In this document: positions 29,239-38,385 of the stretch, piece after piece
How positions within the stretch are numbered: position 1 is the stretch's first letter
Layout: every line of letters begins with the position of its first letter
Origin: CAVSWT01 sp963782985
Lineage (GTDB): Bacteria > Bacteroidota > Ignavibacteria > Ignavibacteriales > Ignavibacteriaceae
NCBI GenBank assembly: GCA_963782985.1
Contig: CAWALU010000003.1
Location: forward strand, 372,001 to 436,000
Direction: 5' to 3'
Length of the DNA: 64,000 nt
Notes under the pieces: generated by a model
Databases searched by the model: none
The model's input: only the letters and a program-made list of their open reading frames with translations
What the model was told of the DNA's origin: nothing
Position numbers and translations under genes: made by a program

Positions 29239-30144
29239 GTGAAAGCAAACATACTTTTATTAATTACGGCAATACTTTGGGGGTTTGCATTTGTTGCTCA
29301 ACGCGCGGGAATGGAGCATATCGGTCCGTTCAGCTTTAACGCAATAAGATTTGCTTTGGGCTCTGCTTCGTTGATTCCTTTGCTGATACTTAATCATAAA
29401 AGAAAATTTAATAACTCAAAAATCTTCCCAAAAGAAAAAAGGAAAGAATATTTTCTTGCGGGAATATTTGCCGGAACTGTTTTATTCGCCGGCGCTTCGC
29501 TGCAGCAAAAAGGAATTGTTTATACCACCGCTGGCAAAGCCGGATTTATAACCGGACTGTATTTAATTATTGTTCCGATCATTGGAATATTTTTTAAACA
29601 AAAATTAAAACTTCTAACCTGGGTAAGCGCTTTTATAGCGGTGATAGGACTATATCTATTAAGTATAAATGATAATTTTGTTTTTAGCACAGGCGACACA
29701 TTAGTTTTTTTAAGCGCAATATTTTGGGCTGCGCATGTTATTGTTATCGGATATTTAATAAAAAGTGTTGATCCGCTTATAATAGCATTTTTACAATTTG
29801 CCGTATGTTCAATTTTAAGTTTTGCCGCTTCATTTATTTTTGAAGTGATAACAATTCAAAAAATTTCCGGCGCGTTAATTCCAATTTTGTACGGCGGATT
29901 AATTTCTGTCGGCGTAGCATACACGCTTCAAGTGGTTGCCCAGCAATATGCGCCGCCTTCTCATGCCGCTATTATTTTAAGTCTGGAGTCGGTGTTTGGA
30001 CTATTGGGCGGCTGGTTGATTTTGGGAGAACTTATTTCTTTAAGAGGAATTATCGGATGTTCGTTAATGTTTGCGGGAATGATATTATCTCAAATCAGCA
30101 TTTCATCTAAAAAAATATTAAAGTTAGAGCGACTTAAAGAGTAA
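29239..30144 (+). CDS. EamA/DMT-family transporter
   Basis: The 301-residue protein has ten helices in two EamA repeats (about 1-145 and 150-290). It begins with ANILLLITAILWGFAFVAQRAGMEHIGPFSFNAIRFALG and carries the second repeat SAIFWAAHVIVIGYLI... SLESVFGLLGGWLILGE. Such exporters move amino acids or metabolites; the substrate is not predictable. The start is GTG at 29239 and gives the normal first helix; no SD-like sequence is strong. It is 62 bases after the aminopeptidase. Confidence 0.85.
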   Translation: MKANILLLITAILWGFAFVAQRAGMEHIGPFSFNAIRFALGSASLIPLLILNHKRKFNNSKIFPKEKRKEYFLAGIFAGTVLFAGASLQQKGIVYTTAGKAGFITGLYLIIVPIIGIFFKQKLKLLTWVSAFIAVIGLYLLSINDNFVFSTGDTLVFLSAIFWAAHVIVIGYLIKSVDPLIIAFLQFAVCSILSFAASFIFEVITIQKISGALIPILYGGLISVGVAYTLQVVAQQYAPPSHAAIILSLESVFGLLGGWLILGELISLRGIIGCSLMFAGMILSQISISSKKILKLERLKE

Positions 30145-30181
30145 TATTGAAAGAGTAAAAATATAGGCAGCTTAAGCTCCG

Positions 30182-30249
30182 TAGCCGCAAGCTTAGCTTG
30201 CGCATATCATAATAAATCATAATAAAACGCAACGTAAAAGTTGCGGCTA
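30182..30249. repeat. nested palindromic element (REP-like)
   Basis: Outer arms TAGCCGCAA/TTGCGGCTA (30182-30190 and 30241-30249) enclose a perfect palindrome CGCAAGCT-T-AGCTTGCG (30186-30202) and a further CGCAAC/GTTGCG pair. It is intergenic, has no long T-run and looks like a dispersed palindromic repeat rather than a terminator. Confidence 0.6.
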
Positions 30250-30274
30250 AAATTTTAAAAAAGGGATTTAAAAA

Positions 30275-31255
30275 ATGAAAACACAAAAATTATTTGGAAC
30301 CAATATCGAAGCTTCGCAAATTGTTTACGGCTGTATGAGTTTAGGCGAGTTGTGGGGCGATGAACCTTTGACAAAAGAAATAATTACTAGAGGTCTTAAA
30401 GCAATTAATACGGCTTTAGATGAAGGGATTAATTTTTTTGACACGGCGGATATTTATGCGCGCGGAAAATCTGATGAAGTGTTTTCAGAAATATTTAAAC
30501 AAAAACCGGGCTTGCGAAATAAAATTTATATTCAAACCAAATGCGGAATTAGATTTTCGGGCGATCCCAATCCCAATTCGCCGCAGCGCTTTGATTTTAG
30601 TTACGAACATATAATCAATTCAGTAAACGGAAGTTTAAAAAGATTAAAGACTGATTATGTAGATGCGCTTCTTCTGCATCGCCCCGATCCTTTAGTTGAA
30701 CCCGAGGAAGTGGCAAAAGCGTTTGATGAATTGAAAGCTGAAGGGAAAGTAAAATATTTCGGAGTAAGCAATCATACTTTAACTCAAATAAAATTTTTAC
30801 AAAAATATTTGGATGTACCGTTAATTGTAAATCAAATTGAAATGAATGTAGTTTCCACAGATTTAATTGACGAAGGAATAGTGGGAAGCAAAAAAGAAAA
30901 TCTAAATAAAATAACCGGCGGCGGCACAATTGAATATTGCAGAATGAATAATATTACTTTGCAGGCATGGTCGCCTTTAGCGCAGGGCATTCCGTTCAAA
31001 CCGCTTAATGAAATTAAAGATGAAAGAATTAAAAATGCAGCTAAAAAAATATCTGAGCTTGCCGAAGAAAAAAAAGTAAGCAAGGAAACAATTGCCGCTG
31101 CGTGGCTTTTAAGGCATCCGGCAAAAATTCAGCCGGTAATTGGAACGAGAAATCCGGAAAGAATTAAAGCCATTTGCAAAGCTGATGAAATTGAATTGAC
31201 GCGAGAGGAATGGTATCAAATATATTCAGCGCAGCGGAGCGAACCTTTGCCCTAA
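30275..31255 (+). CDS. aldo/keto reductase
   Basis: The 326-residue TIM-barrel NADPH-dependent reductase has the tetrad: Asp and Tyr in FFDTADIYARGKSDE, Lys in IYIQTKCGIRF, His in DALLLHRPDPL. C-terminal motifs QPVIGTRNPERIKAICKADEIELTREEW are family-standard (YdhF-like group). Substrate carbonyl unknown. The start ATG has a plain AAAAGGGATTT upstream. It converges with the following YeaQ-like gene, whose tail overlaps its end by 30 bases. Confidence 0.9.
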   Translation: MKTQKLFGTNIEASQIVYGCMSLGELWGDEPLTKEIITRGLKAINTALDEGINFFDTADIYARGKSDEVFSEIFKQKPGLRNKIYIQTKCGIRFSGDPNPNSPQRFDFSYEHIINSVNGSLKRLKTDYVDALLLHRPDPLVEPEEVAKAFDELKAEGKVKYFGVSNHTLTQIKFLQKYLDVPLIVNQIEMNVVSTDLIDEGIVGSKKENLNKITGGGTIEYCRMNNITLQAWSPLAQGIPFKPLNEIKDERIKNAAKKISELAEEKKVSKETIAAAWLLRHPAKIQPVIGTRNPERIKAICKADEIELTREEWYQIYSAQRSEPLP

Positions 31256-31582
31256 AAAATTTAACTTCAAGTTGAAGAAGATGATAAAACTATTTCTTAT
31301 AATTTTAAAGTCTTCTCTTGGCGAAAGTAAATTAATTATTCCTGTAAAAACTGCGCCTCCAATTATTGACCACAACACAGGAAAATTATGTCCGCCGATA
31401 TTCAATTCAAAAAAATCCGGCAGCGCCAATTTATTAGCAATCCATCTTCCCACCAGAGCGCCAATAAATCCAATTACAATTGATAACAGACAACCGCCGC
31501 GTGAATAGCCGACAAGGGCTTGCGCTAAACCGCCGCAAATTCCTGCAACCAATAATAAAATCAAAAATTCTATAAGAGTCAT
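31226..31582 (-). CDS. GlsB/YeaQ/YmgE-family small membrane protein
   Basis: The 118-residue protein has three glycine-rich helices typical of the transglycosylase-associated GlsB/YeaQ family: LVAGICGGLAQALVGYSRGG, LSIVIGFIGALVGRWIA, and LWSIIGGAVFTGIINLL. Members are stress-linked membrane proteins of unknown activity. The usual family length is about 80-95, so the last 25 residues (from about PREDFK) are extra and run into the end of the aldo/keto reductase gene on the other strand. The true end may have been lost by an indel. Confidence 0.72.
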   Translation of the reverse strand: MTLIEFLILLLVAGICGGLAQALVGYSRGGCLLSIVIGFIGALVGRWIANKLALPDFFELNIGGHNFPVLWSIIGGAVFTGIINLLSPREDFKIIRNSFIIFFNLKLNFLGQRFAPLR

Positions 31583-31763
31583 AAATAATTTCTTTCCTTC
31601 AATTAATTTTAAATCAAAATTTTGTTATGATTAGACTAAATCGATATTCATCTTAAACAAAAATAATTTTTATTTTTTTAAGATGAAAAATGTGTTTGAT
31701 AATAATTAAAATCTAACTTTTAAATTGTAAATTTAAAAATAAAAAATTTAGGAGAAGCGTTAA

Positions 31764-32213
31764 ATGAAAATTTTAATTGCGTCCGATCATGGCGGATTTG
31801 AACTTAAAAATAAAGTCGCGATATATTTGAAAAACAATAATTTTGAAGTGATTGATTTAGGTAACCATAAATATGATCCGCTGGATGATTACCCTGACTT
31901 TGCTATAAAAATGGGAAACGCAATTTCTGCCGGCGATGCAAAAAAAGGAATTCTTATTTGCGGCAGCGGAGTTGGCGCTTGCGTTACCGCTAATAAAATT
32001 AATGGAATTAGGGCTTCAGTATGCCACGATACTTATTCCGCGCATCAAGGGGTTGAGCATGACGATATGAATGTTATTTGTTTCGGCGCTCGTATTATCG
32101 GCGATCAGCTCGCGTTTGAATTAGTAAATGCTTTTATAAATGCTGAGTTTATTACGGAAGAAAAGTATATGCGTCGTCTGCAAAAAATAAATCACTTAGA
32201 AAAAAAACAATAA
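31764..32213 (+). CDS. rpiB: ribose-5-phosphate isomerase B
   Basis: The 149-residue RpiB/LacAB protein has SDHGGFELK near the N-terminus and the active-site loop CGSGVGACVTANKINGIRA (base Cys and oxyanion loop), then CHDTYSAHQGVEHDDMNVI. It interconverts ribose- and ribulose-5-phosphate. AGGAG is just upstream of the ATG. It is 21 bases before tal-pgi, so these non-oxidative pentose-phosphate genes form an operon. Confidence 0.95.
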   Translation: MKILIASDHGGFELKNKVAIYLKNNNFEVIDLGNHKYDPLDDYPDFAIKMGNAISAGDAKKGILICGSGVGACVTANKINGIRASVCHDTYSAHQGVEHDDMNVICFGARIIGDQLAFELVNAFINAEFITEEKYMRRLQKINHLEKKQ

Positions 32214-32234
32214 AGTTAAAATTAGGAGATTACA

Positions 32235-35022
32235 ATGAGCAGCAAATTAAAAGAATTAGAAAAATTTGATCAGAGCGTTTGGTTAGATAATATTAGCCGC
32301 GATAAAATTAAAAGCGGCGAACTAAAAAATCTCATTGATGAAATTGGAATGAAAGGCGTAACGTCAAATCCTTCAATATTTCAAAAAGCAATTGCCGCCG
32401 GCGATGATTATGACGACCAATTAAAATCACTTTTATTAAAAGATGATAAATTATCAGCCGAAGAATTATTTGAACAACTTGCCGTTAGAGATATTCAAGA
32501 CGGCTGCGATATATTATTTCCCGTTTATGAAAAAACAAACGGGCGGGATGGCTTCGTCAGTATTGAAGTTTCGCCAGAATTAGCTTACGACACAAACAAA
32601 ACAATTGAAGAAGCGCGCAGATTATTCAGCAGCGTAAACCGTCCCAATGTAATGATTAAAATTCCCGCTACGAAAGAAGGAATTCCTGCAATCAAACAAA
32701 TGATAAGCGAAGGCGTTAATATTAAATATTACATTAATTTTTTCGCCTAAAGTTTATGAGCAGGTTGTAGAAGCATATTTAAGCGGACTTGAAGCGCGCG
32801 TTAAAAGAAATGAAAGCATTAGACAAATTGCTTCGGTTGCAAGTTTTTTTATTAGTCGTATTGATTCGATGGTGGATAAAGAATTGGAGAAGAAAGGGAA
32901 TAAAGATCTGCAAGGTAAAATTGCAATTGCTAATGCAAAATTAGTTTATCAAAAAAGCAAAGAATTATTTGGCAGCGAAAGATTTAAAAAGCTGGAAGAA
33001 AAGGGGGGTAAGGTTCAAAGATTGTTATGGGCAAGCACTAGCACAAAGAATCCAGATTATCCTGAGACTCTTTATGTTGATGAATTGATTGGCAAAAATA
33101 CTGTAAACACCATGCCCGAAGAGACAATTGAAGCATTCAAAAAGAATGGGACTTTAAAAGATACAATTGAAACAAATTTAGACGAAGCAAAAAGTCAAAT
33201 GAAAAAATTAGGTGATATTTCCATCAGCTTTGATGATATAACTGACATGCTTACAAAAGAAGGAGTGGATAAATTTATTGATTCCTATAAAAAATTAATT
33301 GAAGAGATTAAAAAAAAAAGTAAAAATATCTTAAGCGAAGGTCCGCAGTCTCAAAAAATAAAATTGAGCAATGACTTGCAAGCATTGGTAAATAAACGTA
33401 TTGCCAAATGGAGTTCTGAAAATGTAATTGAAAGGATGTGGCAATGCGATCCCACAATCTGGAAAGAAAAAAGGGAAGACGATGTTGAACTTTCAAACCG
33501 TTTGGGATGGTTAAATCTTCCCACACAAATGGAAGACGAAATTCCCGATCTTCAAAATTTTGCAGAAGAAGTAAAAGAAAAATATTCAAGCATAGTTTTA
33601 TTGGGAATGGGCGGCAGCAGCTTAGCCCCCGAGGTTTTCTTTAAAACATTTGGAAATAAAAAAGGCTATCCCAATTTAACCGTTTTAGACAGCACACATC
33701 CCAAAGCGGTAAAACAAATTATTGATACCCACGATTTTAAAAAAACAATTTTTATAGTTGCGAGTAAATCCGGCGGAACCACCGAAACAATGTCCTTCTA
33801 TTATACTTTCCATAATGAAGTTTCAAAATTTAGCTCGAACCCGGGCGAGCAATTTATAGCTATTACCGATGCAGGATCGAGTCTTGAAAAATTAGCCGAC
33901 GAAAAAAAATTCAGAAAAACATTTATTACTCCAGAACAAGTGGGCGGAAGATATTCGGCGCTTACCTATTTTGGATTGGTTCCGGCGGCTTTAATTGGAG
34001 TTGATATTTCTCTTCTTCTAAAAAGAGCGAGAGAAGAAACGATAAAATGTACAAAGGAAGTTAAAACAGAAAATAGTCCAGGCTGCATTTTGGGCGCAGT
34101 TATTGGCGAGCTTGCAAAAAAAGGAAAAGACAAACTTACAATTATTGCGTCGCCAAGAATTTCAGCGTTTCCCAGCTGGGTTGAACAGCTAATTGCAGAA
34201 AGCACAGGCAAAGAAGGAAAAGGAATTTTGCCCGTTGTTGATGAACCGATTGGTTCGCCTAAAGCGTTTGGCGATGACCGCGTTTTTGTTTATTTGCGTT
34301 TGAAGGATGATGATAATTCAAAACTAGATAGTGAAATTAATAGCATTGAAAAAAATAATTTTCCATTAATAAAAATTGAGCTTAAAGATGAATATGATTT
34401 GGGTAAAGAATTTTTTAGATGGGAAATTGCCACAGCTTTAGCCGGCGCAGTTCTGGAAATAAATCCTTTCAATCAGCCCAATGTTCAACTTGCAAAAAAT
34501 CTTGCAAACGAAAGTATGAGCGAGTACAAAAAAAATGGGAAACTTCCGGTTCAGAAACCTTCAATTGAAGCAGGGGAAATTTCAGTTTTTGGAGATGTAA
34601 AAGAAAATAAAATTGATTCTGCATTTAAGAAATTTTTGTCGCAAGGAACAGAAAATAGCTATGTGGCAATTATGGCTTTCATCCCGCCAAACAAAAAAAC
34701 TGACGAAGCGCTAGAATCACTCCGCAAAACTATTCGCGATAAATATAAGTTTGCTGTAACTCTCGGGTATGGTCCACGATTTTTACATTCAACAGGACAG
34801 CTGCATAAAGGCGACGGCAACAATGGTTTGTTCGTTCAATTTACTTCAGAAATTAATGACGATTTACAAGTGCCTGAAAAAGGATATTCATTCGGAACAT
34901 TAATTACAGCGCAAGCCCAGGGCGATATGAAAGCTTTGGAAAACAGCGGACGAAAAGTTATTCGCTTTCACTTAAAAGGCGATCTTGTTAAAAATATTAA
35001 TAAAGTTGAAGCTGCTATCTAA
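32235..35022 (+). CDS. tal-pgi: fused transaldolase/glucose-6-phosphate isomerase, frameshifted
   Basis: Transaldolase occupies residues 1 to about 370. The start is KELEKFDQSVWLDNISRD and GMKGVTSNPSIFQKAIA, and the Schiff-base Lys lies in NVMIKIPATKEGIPAI. A one-base insertion in the AAA at 32724-32726 shifts the frame; without it the text continues VNINITLIFSPKVYEQVVEAYLSGLEAR. The isomerase half follows from about residue 380: VLLGMGGSSLAPEVF, IFIVASKSGGTTETMS, and the C-terminal GYGPRFLHSTGQLHKGD. The total is about 928 residues. Fusions of this kind are known in cyanobacteria and Ignavibacteria-related groups. It links glycolysis with the pentose-phosphate route, alongside rpiB. The shift is probably an artefact. 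Confidence 0.92.
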
Positions 35023-35080
35023 TTAAAATTAGTAAAGAAAAAATAATCCGTCAGAAAATTTGGTTTAACTTTTTAAATTT

Positions 35081-35138
35081 AAAGTGATTATTTATTATCT
35101 CTATCGGAAGATATTTTATTTAGATAATCACTTTTTTT
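35081..35138 (+). terminator. terminator after tal-pgi
   Basis: An 11-bp stem AAAGTGATTAT/ATAATCACTTT (35081-35091 and 35124-35134) with a 32-base loop runs into a seven-T tract on the plus strand. It ends the rpiB-tal-pgi transcript; the large loop means it may be weaker than usual. Confidence 0.7.
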
Positions 35139-35150
35139 GTTGATGACAAA

Positions 35151-36407
35151 ATGATAAAAAAATTTTTAGCGTTTCTTTTTCTTTTTAGCGTTTGTATTTC
35201 AGCGCAATCTAAAATTTTAATCTATATGGATTTAAAACAAACAGATCATTTAAAGGCTTACGGCATTACGTTTCATGCCCTCCAGTCCGGCGTAAAATCC
35301 GATTGGCTTCTTAATTACAGAGGCGGTTCTTTTCTTTTAGATTATTCAGATAAAATTGCTAGCGAGTGCAGAATTGAAAATGTTTCATTCGATAATATTT
35401 CCGCTTCCCAGGCAGCTCAAATTTATTCCGAAGTGCAAAGCGAGGACAATAATATGGATGTGGTGAGATTAGAGAAAGCGCCTAAAATTGCCGTGTATGT
35501 ACCACCCGGTTTTGCGCCGTGGGATGATGCCGTAACCCTGGCTTTGGAATATGCAAATGTTTCGTATGACAAAGTTTGGAATGATGAAATTCTTAAAGGA
35601 GATTTATCTAAATACGATTGGCTTCATCTCCACCACGAAGATTTTACAGGGCAGTACGGAAAATTTTATGCAAGCTTCAGCAATGCGCAGTGGTACATTG
35701 ATCAGCAATTGATGTATGAAAATGACGCTAAGAAAAATGGATACAAAAAAGTTTCTGATATGATGAAGGATGTTGCCGCAACAATAAAAAATTTTGTAGG
35801 CAATGGCGGATTTTTGTTTGCGATGTGTTCCGCAACTGATTCGTATGATATTTCACTCGCGGCGCATAACGTAGATATCTGCGCTGAAATGTATGACGGC
35901 GACGCCGCCGATCCTAACGCTAAGGATAAACTAGATTTTTCGAACACACTGGCATTTCAAAATTTTAAGCTGGAAATGAATCCATACGTTTATGAGTACA
36001 GCGATATTGATATTCAGCCGACTGAAATTGGAAATTTTGAAAATGATTATTTTACTTTATTTGAATTCTCCGCTAAGTACGACCCCGTTCCAACTATGCT
36101 TACGCAAAATCATGTGAATGTGATAAAAGGATTTATGGGACAAACAACAATGTTTCGTAAAAGTGATATTAAAACATCCGTTATCATTCTTGCGCAAAGA
36201 GAAGGAACGGATCAAGTAAAATACATTCACGGAAATTTTGGAAGAGGAACATTCACATTTTACGGCGGCCATGATCCGGAAGATTATCAACACGCGGTGG
36301 GCGATCCGCCGACGGACTTAGCGTTGTATAAAAATTCTCCCGGCTATAGGTTAATTTTAAATAACATTTTATTTCCAGCAGCGAAAAAGAAAAAACAGAA
36401 AACTTGA
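35151..36407 (+). CDS. conserved secreted protein (the kind often labelled asparagine synthetase B)
   Basis: The 418-residue protein has a signal peptide (MIKKFLAFLFLFSVCISAQ) and then ILIYMDLKQTDHLKAYGITFHALQSGVKSDWLLNYRGGSFLLDY, a start seen in Bacteroidota proteins commonly mis-labelled asparagine synthetase B. The middle has PPGFAPWDDAVTLALEYANV, DWLHLHHEDFTGQYG, NGGFLFAMCSATDSYDIS and a final GGHDPEDYQHAVGDPP, suggesting a class-I amidotransferase-like or ThuA-like alpha/beta fold. There is no Ntn Cys at position 2 and no ATP-pyrophosphatase motif, so the synthetase label is not supported. Role unknown, probably periplasmic. Confidence 0.6.
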   Translation: MIKKFLAFLFLFSVCISAQSKILIYMDLKQTDHLKAYGITFHALQSGVKSDWLLNYRGGSFLLDYSDKIASECRIENVSFDNISASQAAQIYSEVQSEDNNMDVVRLEKAPKIAVYVPPGFAPWDDAVTLALEYANVSYDKVWNDEILKGDLSKYDWLHLHHEDFTGQYGKFYASFSNAQWYIDQQLMYENDAKKNGYKKVSDMMKDVAATIKNFVGNGGFLFAMCSATDSYDISLAAHNVDICAEMYDGDAADPNAKDKLDFSNTLAFQNFKLEMNPYVYEYSDIDIQPTEIGNFENDYFTLFEFSAKYDPVPTMLTQNHVNVIKGFMGQTTMFRKSDIKTSVIILAQREGTDQVKYIHGNFGRGTFTFYGGHDPEDYQHAVGDPPTDLALYKNSPGYRLILNNILFPAAKKKKQKT

Positions 36408-36505
36408 GTACAAAATCAAAGGTCAAACATCAAAAAGACTTAACAATAATTATACTTTTTAATTTTGAACTTTGACTTTTAACAAATCGCTTTTAACTTT
36501 GAAAT

Positions 36506-37162
36506 ATGAAAACAATAAAAATTAAAAATCGTACAGAAGAAATTTCCATCGGCAAAATAGTCTGCGTTGGAAGAAATTACGCAGATCATATTAAAGAATT
36601 AGGGAATGAGCCTTCTGAGAAACCGGTAATATTTTTAAAACCTAACTCCTCGGTAATTTATAACGGCGGAAAAATTATTCATCCCAGCTTTTCAAATGAA
36701 ATGCATCATGAAGTTGAACTTGTTTTGCTGATTGGAAAAACCATTAAATACGCCGACAAAAAATCTTCTGAACAAGCGATTGAAGGCTACGGAGTTGGGT
36801 TAGATATGACTCTGCGCGATTTGCAAAATGAATTCAGGAAAAAAGGCAACCCATGGACAATTGCAAAATGCTTTGATACTTCAGCGGTAATATCTGAATT
36901 TATTTCAAAGGAAGATTATAATTTAACTTTAGAAGAAGAGATTACTCTAAAGGTAAATGGCGAAGTAAAGCAAAAAGAAAAATTAAATAAATTATTATTT
37001 AATCCCATACAGATTGTTGAGTACATTTCATCGCTCATCACTTTAGAAGAAGGCGATTTAATTTTTACCGGAACTCCGGCGGGCGTAAGCAAAGTAAATA
37101 AAGGAGATAAACTTTTTGCGGAAATTAAAAATGTAGCTGTGTTGGAATGCGAAGTGGTTTGA
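36506..37162 (+). CDS. fumarylacetoacetate hydrolase family protein
   Basis: The 218-residue FAH-fold hydrolase begins its catalytic core at GKIVCVGRNYADHIKELGNEPSEKPVIFLKPNSS, with metal-binding Glu in HHEVELVLLIG, and Asp and Lys in GVGLDMTLRDLQNEFRKKGNPWTIAKCFDTSA. It ends in TGTPAGVSKVNKGDKL. Members hydrolyse or decarboxylate acylpyruvates (YcgM-like, oxaloacetate tautomerase-like). It converges with ruvA over a 22-base gap. Confidence 0.9.
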   Translation: MKTIKIKNRTEEISIGKIVCVGRNYADHIKELGNEPSEKPVIFLKPNSSVIYNGGKIIHPSFSNEMHHEVELVLLIGKTIKYADKKSSEQAIEGYGVGLDMTLRDLQNEFRKKGNPWTIAKCFDTSAVISEFISKEDYNLTLEEEITLKVNGEVKQKEKLNKLLFNPIQIVEYISSLITLEEGDLIFTGTPAGVSKVNKGDKLFAEIKNVAVLECEVV

Positions 37163-37183
37163 ACCTTTAAACTTAGTATAAGA

Positions 37184-37765
37184 TTATTTATTCAAATTCC
37201 CCAAAGCTTTTTTAATCAACTCTTCAAGCGAAAGATTTCCATTTTCGTTTAAAACTTCTCTCACAGCTTTTTCGCCAACTTTAGAATTATAACCTAAAGT
37301 AGCAAGCGCAGACACTGCTTCATTTTTAATGCTGAATGGAATTGCAGCGCTTCCTTCTTCAATAATCTTATCGACTTTGGATTTTAATTCAAGAACTAAT
37401 CTTTCGGCAGTTTTTCTTCCAATGCCGGGAACGGCTACTATTCTTGAAACATCCGCAGATTCAATTGCATTTTTTAAATCATCTATTCTTATTCCCGACA
37501 AAATACTAAGTCCTATTTTGGGTCCAATTCCATTAACGGAAATTAATAATTCAAACATTTCTTTTTCTGATTCTGTAAAAAACCCGAAGAGTGTAATTGA
37601 ATCTTCTTTTACGTTTGTATGAATGAAAAGAGAGACCGTTTCTTTCTCAGAAATATTTTCAAAAGTATTAATTGAAATATTAATTAAGTAGCCAACTCCA
37701 TTTACATCAAGTAAAATTTTTGTTGGTTTGGAAGAAATTATTTTTCCGGTTAAATATCCAATCAT
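37184..37765 (-). CDS. ruvA: Holliday junction DNA helicase subunit RuvA
   Basis: The 193-residue protein begins MIGYLTGKIISSKPTKILLDVNGVGYLI (OB domain I). Two helix-hairpin-helix motifs bind DNA backbone (ISVNGIGPKIGLSIL and IVAVPGIGRKTAERLVLEL, about 75-130). The C-terminal domain III contacts RuvB. Together with RuvB it moves branch points; ruvB is not in the window. It is the last gene of a minus-strand run ruvC-ruvA, 57 bases downstream of ruvC. Confidence 0.95.
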   Translation of the reverse strand: MIGYLTGKIISSKPTKILLDVNGVGYLINISINTFENISEKETVSLFIHTNVKEDSITLFGFFTESEKEMFELLISVNGIGPKIGLSILSGIRIDDLKNAIESADVSRIVAVPGIGRKTAERLVLELKSKVDKIIEEGSAAIPFSIKNEAVSALATLGYNSKVGEKAVREVLNENGNLSLEELIKKALGNLNK

Positions 37766-37821
37766 ATTTTTAAGATTAAAAGATTGATACTATCAAATGA
37801 TCTAATGACCACAAATGACTA

Positions 37822-38358
37822 TTAACTAATGACCTTTTCAGGAAACTGCTCAATATACGCTTTCCAATTTTTACTTTTTTTTATGGGTTTGTTAACTCTA
37901 AAAGCATGACACAAAGCAACAGCCAAAGCGTCGCTTTCATCGTATTTCATTTTTTCTTTTTCAAGATTTAATAAATGATTAATCATATAATAAACCTGCT
38001 CTTTGGAAGCTGCCCCATTGCCTACAACTGATTTTTTAATTTCACGCGGCGAGTATTCATTTGTCGGAATTTTGTTGTGAACGGCGGCGAGAATTGAAAC
38101 CCCGCGCGCATATCCAATCTTCATGGCGGATTGCACGTTCTTTCCGTAGAAAGCAGTTTCAATCGCAAATTCATCGGGCTTATAAGTTTTAATTATCTTA
38201 TCTAATTCATCGTAAATAATTTGCAGCTTTGAGGCGAGAGTAAATGTTTTAGGCAGTTTTATTAATCCGTTAATAACGCGGCAGTTTTCATTTTTAAATT
38301 GCTTGATGATCCCAAAACCGGTAAAGTTTGTCCCGGGATCAATGCCTAATATTATCAT
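37822..38358 (-). CDS. ruvC: crossover junction endodeoxyribonuclease RuvC
   Basis: The 178-residue RNase-H-like nuclease has catalytic acids in ILGIDPGTNFTGFG (D6-ish), AIETAFYGKN (Glu) and KYDESDALAVALCHA (two Asp). It cuts Holliday junctions symmetrically in the RuvABC pathway. It follows yebC by 27 bases. The end extends slightly past the usual length (NWKAYIEQFPEK). Confidence 0.95.
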   Translation of the reverse strand: MIILGIDPGTNFTGFGIIKQFKNENCRVINGLIKLPKTFTLASKLQIIYDELDKIIKTYKPDEFAIETAFYGKNVQSAMKIGYARGVSILAAVHNKIPTNEYSPREIKKSVVGNGAASKEQVYYMINHLLNLEKEKMKYDESDALAVALCHAFRVNKPIKKSKNWKAYIEQFPEKVIS

Positions 38359-38385
38359 TTAACTAAAATAATTTTATAAAAAATT

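Noticed and set aside
20531..32726. Programmed +1 frameshifting as explanation for the broken zwf, pseudouridine synthase and tal-pgi genes
   Set aside because: The shift sites share no slippery motif or stop-codon context and lie at unrelated positions in the genes; a base insertion is simpler.
35151..36407. Asparagine synthetase B as the name of this gene
   Set aside because: No N-terminal Cys nucleophile, no PP-loop motif and a signal peptide are incompatible with that enzyme.
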